A DNA stretch of 64,000 nucleotides from Streptococcus phocae (lineage in GTDB: Bacteria > Bacillota > Bacilli > Lactobacillales > Streptococcaceae). Position 1 is the first letter of the stretch. Each line of letters begins with the position of its first letter. The notes beneath the pieces were generated by a model, which ran no database searches, was not told where the DNA came from, and saw nothing but the letters and a program-made list of their open reading frames with translations. The stretch spans positions 62,001-126,000 of the forward strand of contig NZ_LHQM01000003.1 in NCBI RefSeq assembly GCF_001302265.1. The letters are read 5' to 3'. Made by a program: the position numbers and the translations under genes. This document shows positions 26,607-33,557 of the stretch, piece by piece.

Positions 26607-27512
26607 ATGAAAACAGTCCATATTTTTTATAACCCTCACTCAGGAAAAAAAGAAGATCAATTATCAACAGATGTAAAAGATTATTTCCTTCAACATGGTT
26701 TTTCTCCAGAAGCTGTTACGATTATCACTCCTAAAGATGCCAAGGACGCTTTTGCTCTGGCTAAAAAAGCCTCTCAAGAAAAGATTGACCTTATTATTCC
26801 TCTTGGTGGGGATGGTACTTTGAACAAGGTGATTGGTGGGATTTATGAAGGCGGGAGTCATTCGGTGATTGGTTTGGTGCCATCTGGCACGGTAAATAAT
26901 TTTGCCAAGGCTCTGAACACTCCACTCGATGTTACCGAGGCGTTGGAGACTATTTTAGCTGGACATCTCAAACAAGTCGATATCTGTAAGGCTAATGACT
27001 CTTACATGATTTCTAGCCTCACCTTGGGATTACTTGCTGATATTGCAGCTAATGTCACTGCAGAAGAAAAGCGAAAATTAGGGCCCCTGGCTTTCTTAAA
27101 AGACAGCTTTAGCATACTAAAACGAAACAAGAGTTATGAGATTAGCTTGCAAAGTCCCGAAAATACGTTGACCCTCAAAACCAAGTTTTTATTAATTACG
27201 ATGACAAACTCTATTGCTGGCTTTCCCTCTTTTTCTCCTAACGCTCAACCTGATGATGGCCTTTTCCAAGTGTACACACTCAAAAAACTCTCTTTTGTCA
27301 CATTTTTACGGCACATCAATGATTTTAGGAGAGGGGATTTTTCAAAAGTAGATGACATTAGTCATTTTCAGACGGCTAGTTTGAAACTGTTGCCACGTCA
27401 TAAGCGTAAATCTGCTGTTCCGAGAAGCCGTGTAGACGGTGATAAAAGCGACTATTTGCCAATCACATTAACCGTGATTCCAAAAGCGGTTTCGATTATT
27501 GTAGCTAATTAG
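26607..27512 (+). CDS. Diacylglycerol kinase family lipid kinase
   Basis: 301 residues from the ATG at 26607; a frame reaching back to 26529 adds a hydrophobic stretch without an SD and is not used. MKTVHIFYNPHSGKK starts the DAGK catalytic domain; the nucleotide-binding PLGGDGTLNKVIGG lies near residue 65, followed by GLVPSGTVNNFAKAL. The C-terminal half carries the family's second beta-domain. Such kinases (DgkB/BmrU/YegS type) phosphorylate diacylglycerol or related lipids. The specific substrate is not readable. Confidence 0.87.
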   Translation: MKTVHIFYNPHSGKKEDQLSTDVKDYFLQHGFSPEAVTIITPKDAKDAFALAKKASQEKIDLIIPLGGDGTLNKVIGGIYEGGSHSVIGLVPSGTVNNFAKALNTPLDVTEALETILAGHLKQVDICKANDSYMISSLTLGLLADIAANVTAEEKRKLGPLAFLKDSFSILKRNKSYEISLQSPENTLTLKTKFLLITMTNSIAGFPSFSPNAQPDDGLFQVYTLKKLSFVTFLRHINDFRRGDFSKVDDISHFQTASLKLLPRHKRKSAVPRSRVDGDKSDYLPITLTVIPKAVSIIVAN

Positions 27513-27515
27513 GTA

Positions 27516-27553
27516 ACAAAAAAACAATGGTAAAATACCATTGTTTTTTTTGT
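27516..27553. terminator. Bidirectional terminator
   Basis: ACAAAAAAACAATGGTA-AAA-TACCATTGTTTTTTTTGT: perfect stem with A and T tracts, between convergent lipid kinase and YtxH genes. Confidence 0.93.
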
Positions 27554-27567
27554 TGCTTAAACTGAAC

Positions 27568-27960
27568 TTATGCATCATTATCTTTTTTTGTAACCAAGTC
27601 ATCTGCTACTGACTCTACGGTTTCTTTAGCTTGTCCGATGGATTCACCAACTGTTTCAGCAGCAATACCACCATAGACCTCTACGGTATCTTTGGCTTCT
27701 TGCCATTTTTCACCAACTGTTTCAGCAGCAATGCCACCGTAAACCTCAACTGCATCCTTAGATTCTTGAACTTTATCAGATACAGTATCTAGAACTTTCT
27801 TGCTCTTAGTTTGAATATAAGCATTCAGCTCATCAATCTTTTGAGCACTCTCTTTTAATAACTGATCTTTTTTAGACGATGATAAACTTAAATAAGCTAC
27901 TGTTGCGGCAGTTGTTCCCAGAACTAAACCTAATAGTAATCCGTGTTTTTTTTGTCCCAT
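27568..27960 (-). CDS. YtxH-family general stress protein with internal repeat
   Basis: 130 residues. An N-terminal membrane anchor (LLLGLVLGTTAATVAYLSL) is followed by a Lys/Glu/Ala-rich helical tail. The unit VEVYGGIAAETVGE occurs twice (about 71-85 and 93-107) and a third degenerate copy follows (GESIGQAKETVESVADD). YtxH proteins are induced under stress in Firmicutes and have no known enzymatic role. Cotranscribed with the 35-residue ORF upstream (8-nt gap), from a consensus promoter at 28288-28316. Confidence 0.8.
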   Translation of the reverse strand: MGQKKHGLLLGLVLGTTAATVAYLSLSSSKKDQLLKESAQKIDELNAYIQTKSKKVLDTVSDKVQESKDAVEVYGGIAAETVGEKWQEAKDTVEVYGGIAAETVGESIGQAKETVESVADDLVTKKDNDA

Positions 27961-27968
27961 GAGATAAC

Positions 27969-28076
27969 CTACTTTCCTTTACGATCTTTCATTATTTTTT
28001 TAGCTAATTTTACTGCTGGTACAACAAGTAAAACAAGTTGTAACACGTCCATATAGTTTGTTTTTGTTTTTTTCAT
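27969..28076 (-). CDS. 35-residue membrane-associated peptide upstream of ytxH
   Basis: ATG at 28076 with AAAGGAGTG 9 nt upstream; reads MKKTKTNYMDVLQLVLLVV and a basic tail KLAKKIMKDRKGK. One short hydrophobic helix, positive end, likely inner-membrane surface. SD quality, spacing to the YtxH gene (8 nt) and shared promoter make it a real gene. Function unknown. Confidence 0.7.
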   Translation of the reverse strand: MKKTKTNYMDVLQLVLLVVPAVKLAKKIMKDRKGK

Positions 28077-28163
28077 TACACATTCACTCCTTTTTTATTT
28101 TGGTGAAACCAAACACTCCTCTACGAACTAAGGCTAGGTATTTTCGTGACTCTTCTTGTAAAG

Positions 28164-28193
28164 TGACGACACTTTTTTAAAAAAGGGTTGTCA
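28164..28193. promoter_or_regulatory. 30-bp imperfect palindrome upstream of the ytxH operon
   Basis: TGACGACACTTTTTT joined head-to-head with AAAAAAGGGTTGTCA; 13 of 15 positions are symmetric. A related TGACAACA lies near 28258 and TTGTCA at 28284. It sits in the leader of the ytxH transcript, a probable operator for an unidentified regulator. Confidence 0.5.
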
Positions 28194-28287
28194 TAAATCT
28201 ATTATAGCCACTTTTAGAATAAATCATCAAAATAAGCTTTAGATAAGGGATTTTAAAGTGACAACACATGTATCAACTTATATTGTC

Positions 28288-28316
28288 ATTATACTATCTT
28301 ATTGAGTTCTCGTCAA
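28288..28316 (-). promoter_or_regulatory. Promoter of the ytxH operon
   Basis: Minus-strand TTGACG (28316-28311), 17 nt, TATAAT (28293-28288). Confidence 0.8.
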
Positions 28317-28333
28317 GTTTTTTGCATGTGTGC

Positions 28334-28361
28334 AAAAAATCCAAGGAAGAAATCCTTGGAT
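28334..28361 (-). terminator. Terminator of the ABC-F gene
   Basis: TCCAAGGA-TTTC-TTCCTTGGA followed by TTTTTTG on the minus strand, 7 nt after the ABC-F stop; a second palindrome TTTTTTGCA-TGTG-TGCAAAAAA lies next to it. Confidence 0.85.
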
Positions 28362-28367
28362 AATACA

Positions 28368-29912
28368 TTAGGCTAAGGTGTTAAAATCCCAAATATCAGT
28401 GACCCACCCATCATAAAATTCAGGTTCGTGACAGACCATAAGAATAGAACCTTTAAAGGCTTTCAAAGCTCTTTGTAATTCTTCTTTGGCATCGACATCT
28501 AAATGGTTTGTAGGCTCATCAAGCACCAAAACATTGTGTTCTTGACTCATCAGTAGACAGAAACGTACTTTGGCTTGTTCGCCTCCAGACAATACTTGAA
28601 TTTGACTTTCAATATGTTTTGAGGTCAATCCGCAGCGTGCTAGTGCGGCACGAACTTCTGCTTGATTCAAGGAAGGAAAAGTATCCCAAACAGCCTCTAA
28701 AGGCGTTTTTCGATTACCTCCAGGAACTTCTTGTTCAAAGTAACCTAGGTCAATAAAATCTCCTTTTTCGACCTCTCCTTCAAGTGGCTGGACAATTCCT
28801 AGCAAACTTTTGAGAAGGGTTGATTTCCCAATACCATTAGCACCGATGATTGCAATTTTTTGATTGCGTTCAAAAGTGAGGTTCAAGGGATTTTTAGTCA
28901 GAGGTTTGTCATAACCTATCACCAAATCTCTTGTCTGGAAAATAAAACGACTCGGTGTTCTAGATTCTTTAAATGAAAAACTTGGCTTTGGTTTTTCAGA
29001 TTGTAGTTCGATAATGTCCATTTTATCTAACTTTTTCTGACGTGACATGGCCATGTTTCGTGTAGCTACTCTAGCCTTATTACGATTAACAAAGTCTTGT
29101 AAGTCAGCTATTTCTTTTTGTTGACGCTCATAAGCTGCCTCTAGTTGTGATTTTTTCATTTCATAAACATCACGAAACTGATAATAATCTCCAGAATACC
29201 TCACTAAATCTTGATTTTCAACATGATAGACAATGTTAATAACATCATTTAAGAAAGGAATATCGTGTGAAATCAAGACAAAGGCGTTCTCATAGTTTTG
29301 TAAATAGCGTTTAAGCCAATCGATATGCTCAGCATCAAGGTAGTTGGTAGGTTCGTCAAGTAGTAAAATATCTGGTTTTTCAAGTAACAACTTGGCTAAT
29401 AGAATCTTTGTACGTTGGCCACCAGATAATTCTGTGACTGGTGTGTCCATCCCAAATGCCATTACCCCAAGAGCACGTGCCACTTCGTCAATCTTTGCAT
29501 CTAGAGTGTAAAAATCACGACTTTCAAGACGGTCTTGCAACTCTCCGACTTCTTCCATCAAAGCATCGATATCAGCTCCCTCATCAGCCATAGAGGAATA
29601 TATCTCATTGATGCGTTGTTCTGTCTTAAAGAGCTCATCAAAAGCCGTTCTGAGGACATCACGAATGGTTTGCCCTGCTTCCAAGACAGTATGCTGATCT
29701 AAATAGCCTGCTGTGACATATTTTGACCATTCAACCTTCCCTTCATCCGGCTGCAATTGTCCGGTAACAATACTCATAAAGGTTGATTTTCCTTCACCGT
29801 TAGCTCCAACGAGTCCTATATGTTCTCCTTTTAACAGGCGAAAAGAGACGTTTTCAAAAATCGCACGGTCACCAAAACCGTGACTTAGCTGTTTCACTTC
29901 TAATATACTCAT
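28368..29912 (-). CDS. ABC-F family ATPase (YkpA/YbiT-like)
   Basis: 514 residues from the ATG at 29912 (AAGGAAG upstream); the longer frame to 30062 reads through the promoter. Two ABC cassettes: Walker A GANGEGKST and GANGIGKST, signatures LSGGQRTK and LSGGEQAK, Walker B LLLDEPTNYLD and LVLDEPTNHLD, joined by a charged coiled-coil linker (about 235-300) with an arm-type extension. No membrane segments. ABC-F proteins act on the ribosome E site. The sequence resembles the translation-factor branch (YkpA/YbiT) more than known antibiotic-resistance branches; this is a judgement by pattern. A terminator hairpin lies in its leader. Confidence 0.87.
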   Translation of the reverse strand: MSILEVKQLSHGFGDRAIFENVSFRLLKGEHIGLVGANGEGKSTFMSIVTGQLQPDEGKVEWSKYVTAGYLDQHTVLEAGQTIRDVLRTAFDELFKTEQRINEIYSSMADEGADIDALMEEVGELQDRLESRDFYTLDAKIDEVARALGVMAFGMDTPVTELSGGQRTKILLAKLLLEKPDILLLDEPTNYLDAEHIDWLKRYLQNYENAFVLISHDIPFLNDVINIVYHVENQDLVRYSGDYYQFRDVYEMKKSQLEAAYERQQKEIADLQDFVNRNKARVATRNMAMSRQKKLDKMDIIELQSEKPKPSFSFKESRTPSRFIFQTRDLVIGYDKPLTKNPLNLTFERNQKIAIIGANGIGKSTLLKSLLGIVQPLEGEVEKGDFIDLGYFEQEVPGGNRKTPLEAVWDTFPSLNQAEVRAALARCGLTSKHIESQIQVLSGGEQAKVRFCLLMSQEHNVLVLDEPTNHLDVDAKEELQRALKAFKGSILMVCHEPEFYDGWVTDIWDFNTLA

Positions 29913-29934
29913 GATTACTTCCTTAATTATCATC

Positions 29935-29958
29935 AAAAAAGCCGTTAAAAACGGCTTA
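29935..29958 (-). terminator. Promoter-proximal terminator/attenuator of the ABC-F gene
   Basis: Minus strand AAGCCGTT-TTT-AACGGCTTTTTT, starting only a few bases after the expected transcription start and ending 23 nt before the ATG. Classic intrinsic-terminator form. Confidence 0.75.
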
Positions 29959-29970
29959 TACTTCTTATCA

Positions 29971-29999
29971 ATTATGGCAAAAATGTCACCTTTTGTCAA
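29971..29999 (-). promoter_or_regulatory. Promoter of the ABC-F gene
   Basis: Minus-strand TTGACA (29999-29994), 17 nt, CATAAT (29976-29971). Confidence 0.75.
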
Positions 30000-30164
30000 T
30001 TCTCTTTGGATTGGGTCCGTGTTTGAGTTTGAGATTAATCGATATCTTATCAATTTAAGCAATAAGATTTTCTACAGTTCTAACTCTCACTAGCTCCTAT
30101 AAAACCCCAACATAAAACAAAAATTTAATTTATCATAGATTAAAAATAAGATAAATCTGACGGT

Positions 30165-30704
30165 CTACTTAAAAGCTCTGCGTCGTTTGAGTTGTTTAAA
30201 GATAGGGTATAAGATAGGAACAGCTATGGCAGTTGCTAGAGAGCTTCCAAAGCTACCTCCAATTTTCCCAATAGCTGTCGCTAAGGCTATTTGGACAGGC
30301 AGATTTCCTCCTAAATAACCGATGAGGGTGTATTTGATAAGATTAATCAACAATTTAGCGACTGCAGCGATGATTCCAACAGAAATAATATTGCTAGTTT
30401 TGTCATTTGAACGTAACCATTTTTCATAAAAAAGATGCAAAAGGTAACAAATCATCAAAGACTCTAATATGGTTATCCAAGCAACTGCGGCATAGCCATT
30501 CATCACATCAAAAATGCCTAAACCGATAGTGGCTACTAAAGCTCCCTTTTTCGACCCGTATAGTAAAACAGCTATCACAACTAAAGCATTTCCCAAATGG
30601 ATAAATTGAGGTCCGACAGGTATTCTAAGTAATTCTACGGATATAAAAATCAAAGCTGCAAAAAGGCTAAGTTCGATTTGATTAGCAAGTTTTTGTGATG
30701 TCAT
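30165..30704 (-). CDS. ECF transporter S component, probable vitamin B6 (PdxU-like)
   Basis: 179 residues, about six helices, the size of an ECF S component; the N-terminal helix carries the usual small-residue face for docking to EcfT. The start overlaps the pyridoxal kinase stop by 23 nt, and a PdxR-type regulator is divergent, so the substrate is most likely pyridoxine/pyridoxal. Families called PdxU in Firmicutes were predicted from the same context. The ATPase and T subunits are shared and encoded elsewhere. Substrate is inference; S-component class is solid. Confidence 0.75.
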   Translation of the reverse strand: MTSQKLANQIELSLFAALIFISVELLRIPVGPQFIHLGNALVVIAVLLYGSKKGALVATIGLGIFDVMNGYAAVAWITILESLMICYLLHLFYEKWLRSNDKTSNIISVGIIAAVAKLLINLIKYTLIGYLGGNLPVQIALATAIGKIGGSFGSSLATAIAVPILYPIFKQLKRRRAFK

Positions 30705-31551
30705 GTGATGTCTCCAATAATGTTTTAAATGAGGTGATCAAATCACCTAGATGAGGTTCAAAGCAGATGCCAAGCGACAACTCTCTATTTAGATGCAGTG
30801 TTGTGACTAGTGATTGCTGTAAAAACTCAAGTGAGAGTGGTAATAGTTTGTGAATGCTAATGCCCTGCATATAACCTGCTGTGACAATGGCAGAAACCAC
30901 ATCCCCTGTCCCATAGAAATGATGCGGATGGTGCTGTACCATATGGTAGCTAATCTGATCAGATGTCTCTGAATAATAAGCAAAGCCAATCTGGTTGTCA
31001 GAAAAAGAAACACCAGTCAAAACAATGTCTTGTGGACCTAGTTTAGCCAAGGCCGTGAGCAATCCTTCAATGTTTTGTGGCGTATAGGGGGCTTTTAGCA
31101 ATGGGTAATCTGCCAAGAGGCAGGCTTCTGTTAGGTTAGGCAAAATCAGTTGAGCCTTTTTAGCCAATGTTTTCATAGCCTGTAGATGCTCGAGACCTAA
31201 AGAGGCATATAATTTACCATTATCAGCCATTATCGGGTCTAGCACCAAGGGAAGCTTATGTTTTTCAATAAAGTCTATTATGGGCAGAGCGTCGCTAGGC
31301 TGATCAAGATAGCCCACAAAAAAGCCGTCAAAGTTTATCTGAGCAGACTCCCAATCGTTGAGAAAGTTAAGTAAGCCTTTTGAAAAATGTTGACGGTAAG
31401 GTGGGTGGTCTCCTCCAGTATGCCGTGACAATAAGCAGGTCGGCAAAATAGCTTGTTCCACTTGACAAACAGCCATTATCGGAATACTTGCTGAAAGGGC
31501 CACTTTACCAACGCCAACAATATCATTAGCTATAATTACACGTTTTAAAAT
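30682..31551 (-). CDS. pdxK: Pyridoxal/pyridoxamine kinase with apparent ATT start
   Basis: 289 residues if started at ATT 31551. In-frame codons between the upstream TAA and 31551-31503 contain no ATG, GTG or TTG until a GTG at 31503, but starting there would remove KRVIIANDIVGVGK, the conserved first strand and substrate-site glycines. An AAGGAG SD (31565-31560) sits exactly 8 nt before the ATT. Later motifs: LDPIMADNGKLY (about 119), NLTEACLLADYP and the catalytic GTGDVVSAIV near 215. It makes pyridoxal phosphate from salvaged B6. Enzyme identity is firm; the start codon is unusual. Confidence 0.85.
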   Translation of the reverse strand: MLKRVIIANDIVGVGKVALSASIPIMAVCQVEQAILPTCLLSRHTGGDHPPYRQHFSKGLLNFLNDWESAQINFDGFFVGYLDQPSDALPIIDFIEKHKLPLVLDPIMADNGKLYASLGLEHLQAMKTLAKKAQLILPNLTEACLLADYPLLKAPYTPQNIEGLLTALAKLGPQDIVLTGVSFSDNQIGFAYYSETSDQISYHMVQHHPHHFYGTGDVVSAIVTAGYMQGISIHKLLPLSLEFLQQSLVTTLHLNRELSLGICFEPHLGDLITSFKTLLETSHDITKTC

Positions 31552-31580
31552 AAGATAATCTCCTTAATCCTGTTTTTACT

Positions 31581-31610
31581 ATTGTAAGAAAAAACATCTT
31601 CAAGTACAAT
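31581..31610. promoter_or_regulatory. Superimposed divergent promoters of pdxK and pdxR
   Basis: Plus: TTGTAA (31582-31587), 17 nt, TACAAT (31605-31610). Minus: TTGTAC (31609-31604), 17 nt, TACAAT (31586-31581). The 8-bp inverted repeat CTATTGTA...TACAATAG creates both, so each -35 overlaps the other's -10. The PdxR operator is probably here. Confidence 0.75.
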
Positions 31611-31641
31611 AGAGATAAGTTTAAACTGTATGGGGACAAAA

Positions 31642-32922
31642 ATGACAAGTAAATACCACCAAATTATCACTGATATCGAACGAGACATCCAAGAACATGT
31701 CTTGAAGCAAGGGCAAAAATTACCCTCTATCCGACACTTGAGCCAACAATATCGTTGCAGCAAAGATACTGTTCAACGCGCCTTACTAGAATTGAAATAT
31801 CGTCGATTGATTTATTCTGTTCCAAAAAGTGGCTACTATATTTTAGGTAAGGTCGGTGATGACCATCTTCAATCAACCGTTAGTCTAAAAGATTACAACA
31901 ATATGGCTTACGAAGAGTTTCGCCTTTGTCTTAATGAAGCCCTGGCTGGAAAAGAGGCCTACCTCTTCAATTACTATCATCAGGGCGAAGGTTTAGAAGA
32001 CTTATTACTGTCTTTATTACCTCACTTAGCAGATCATGGCATCTACACGACACAAAGTCAACTCATTGTCACCGCAGGTACCCAACAAGCACTCTATATT
32101 TTATCTCAAATGCCTTTTCCAAATGGTCGTAAAGAGGTCTTGTTAGAAAAACCAACCTATCACCGAATGGAGAGCTTGGTTAGCTCTTTAAATATTCCTT
32201 TCAAAACTATAGGTCGTGGTACTCAGGGACTTGATTTTCAAGAATTAGAGCAGATTTTTAAGACAGGGTCTATTAAATTTTTTTATACCATATCTCGCTT
32301 TTCAAATCCTCTAGGATTATCTTATAACAATAAAGAAAAAGAAAAGCTCATTGAATTAGCACAGCAATACGGCGTCTACTTATTAGAAGACGATTATCTC
32401 GGAGATTTTGCCAAAAGCAGTGAGCCGCCTTTGCATTACTATGATACTCATCACCAAGTAATTTATTTAAAATCGTTTTCTATGAGTGTCTTTCCAGCTC
32501 TGCGCTTGGGAGCCTTAGTTTTACCAGAGCCCCTAAAAGATAATTTTTTGCACCATAAATCAATGATTGATTTAGATACGAATCTGATGATGCAAAAAGC
32601 ATTGTCGCTGTACCTTGATAATGGCATGTTCCAAAAAAATTTAAAACAAATCAAGCAATTCTTTAAAAAAAGAGAAGATGAGTTGAAGTCAGATATGCAA
32701 AGCCTAGCTCCTGGCTTAACCTATCGCCTCACTCCTAAGGAATTGATTGTCAGCTTAGATAGTCCTTATCTAGTGGGGCGAGCAATGAAGTTAGAACGGT
32801 CACGTCTGATTACAGACTCCAAAGAGAAATACCTGAGTTTAGACATTAATTCAGAAACTGCATCTCAATTGGCAAAACTTTACTCAAATCAAGACATCAA
32901 AAAAACTAGTCCTTCAATTTAG
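31642..32922 (+). CDS. pdxR: PdxR-like MocR/GntR-family regulator
   Basis: 426 residues from the ATG at 31642 (GGGGA 5 nt upstream; an ATG at 31630 is alternative). N-terminal GntR winged helix: HQIITDIERDIQEHVLKQGQ, KLPSIRHLSQQYRCSKDTVQ. From about residue 85 an aminotransferase class I fold: TAGTQQALYILSQM, EKPTYHRMESL, LEDDYLGDF and the PLP-Lys region YLKSFSMSVFPALRLGAL. MocR proteins bind PLP as effector; next to pdxK and a B6 S component it should regulate salvage. Terminated by a strong hairpin. Confidence 0.87.
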   Translation: MTSKYHQIITDIERDIQEHVLKQGQKLPSIRHLSQQYRCSKDTVQRALLELKYRRLIYSVPKSGYYILGKVGDDHLQSTVSLKDYNNMAYEEFRLCLNEALAGKEAYLFNYYHQGEGLEDLLLSLLPHLADHGIYTTQSQLIVTAGTQQALYILSQMPFPNGRKEVLLEKPTYHRMESLVSSLNIPFKTIGRGTQGLDFQELEQIFKTGSIKFFYTISRFSNPLGLSYNNKEKEKLIELAQQYGVYLLEDDYLGDFAKSSEPPLHYYDTHHQVIYLKSFSMSVFPALRLGALVLPEPLKDNFLHHKSMIDLDTNLMMQKALSLYLDNGMFQKNLKQIKQFFKKREDELKSDMQSLAPGLTYRLTPKELIVSLDSPYLVGRAMKLERSRLITDSKEKYLSLDINSETASQLAKLYSNQDIKKTSPSI

Positions 32923-32934
32923 GACTAGTTTTTT
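32899..32934. terminator. Terminator after pdxR
   Basis: AAAAAACTAGTCCT, 7-nt loop, AGGACTAGTTTTTT; works on both strands between convergent genes. Confidence 0.92.
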
Positions 32935-32936
32935 GA

Positions 32937-33275
32937 TTAACTCGTTTGTTCAAAGCGTAAGTGTACAGTAATCCGTTCACCATAACCATTACGCTCCAAA
33001 TCTCTTTGCAGGCGATAAGAGATGTAATGCTCAGCGATATTGATATAGCCAGCATCAATCAAGCGGTTTTCTACAAATGATTGAATCATGCTGATGGTCG
33101 GACGTTCAGCATGCACTTCTTCAAGGTCAATGACCACTTTTTTCGTCACTTGAGTCAGGTTGTGTCGCCATGTGTCATCAATCACATAGACTGTTCTGGC
33201 TGCTTTGATAATCGCCTGGTAAATTTTTTCAGGATCAAATTCTGCTACTTGTCCATTTCGTTTGGTAATTTGCAT
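32937..33275 (-). CDS. Stand-alone ATP-cone domain protein
   Basis: 112 residues, little more than one ATP-cone: MQITKRNGQVAEFDPEKIYQ at the start with the KRNG and EKIYQAI motifs, then a helical part ending in ISYRLQRDLERNGYGERIT. ATP-cones are allosteric nucleotide sensors on ribonucleotide reductases and NrdR. Here there is no attached enzyme and no zinc ribbon, and no nrd gene is nearby. It ends 3 nt from the pdxR terminator. Function unknown; could modulate a reductase in trans. Confidence 0.8.
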   Translation of the reverse strand: MQITKRNGQVAEFDPEKIYQAIIKAARTVYVIDDTWRHNLTQVTKKVVIDLEEVHAERPTISMIQSFVENRLIDAGYINIAEHYISYRLQRDLERNGYGERITVHLRFEQTS

Positions 33276-33380
33276 GGGAGAGCCTCATTTCATTTCTGTT
33301 AGTCTTTTTCTACATTATCCAAATCTTGTCAGTGTTTGTCAAGCTTTTATGCTTATTCCCCCAAAGAAGAGTTTTTGCAT

Positions 33381-33411
33381 ACAAAAAAAGCTGAGAAAAT
33401 TCTCAGCTCCG
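33381..33411 (-). terminator. Terminator of the cls transcript
   Basis: Minus strand AGCTGAGAA-TT-TTCTCAGCT followed by TTTTTTG, preceded by a GC-rich CCGCGG. It comes 12 nt after the stop of the small ORF at 33423-33536. Confidence 0.88.
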
Positions 33412-33422
33412 CGGGGCACTCA

Positions 33423-33536
33423 TCACTGAATGTGATAAAAAGGTTCACACGATTTATCAAAGTCGGCTCCTGCCTTAATGACCTCCCCAGCGCAAATGTG
33501 ATTAAAAATCACAATCGACTCATCGCATAAACCCAT
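33423..33536 (-). CDS. 37-residue ORF between cls and its terminator
   Basis: ATG at 33536 to TGA at 33423: starts MGLCDESIVIFNHICAGEVI, then KAGADFDKSCEPFYHIQ. Three Cys residues (4, 15, 30) and an acidic overall composition. Codon use looks gene-like rather than random, and the cls terminator is placed directly after its stop. No clear SD, so translation is uncertain. No family recognised. Confidence 0.4.
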   Translation of the reverse strand: MGLCDESIVIFNHICAGEVIKAGADFDKSCEPFYHIQ

Positions 33537-33557
33537 AATAACATAATACTGTTAACT

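Noticed and set aside
27600-27760. CRISPR-like repeat
   Set aside because: Two similar units are in-frame protein repeats of the YtxH gene, not direct repeats with unique spacers.
29913-30062. N-terminal extension of the ABC-F protein
   Set aside because: It spans the promoter and terminator hairpin; ATG at 29912 with SD is the true start.
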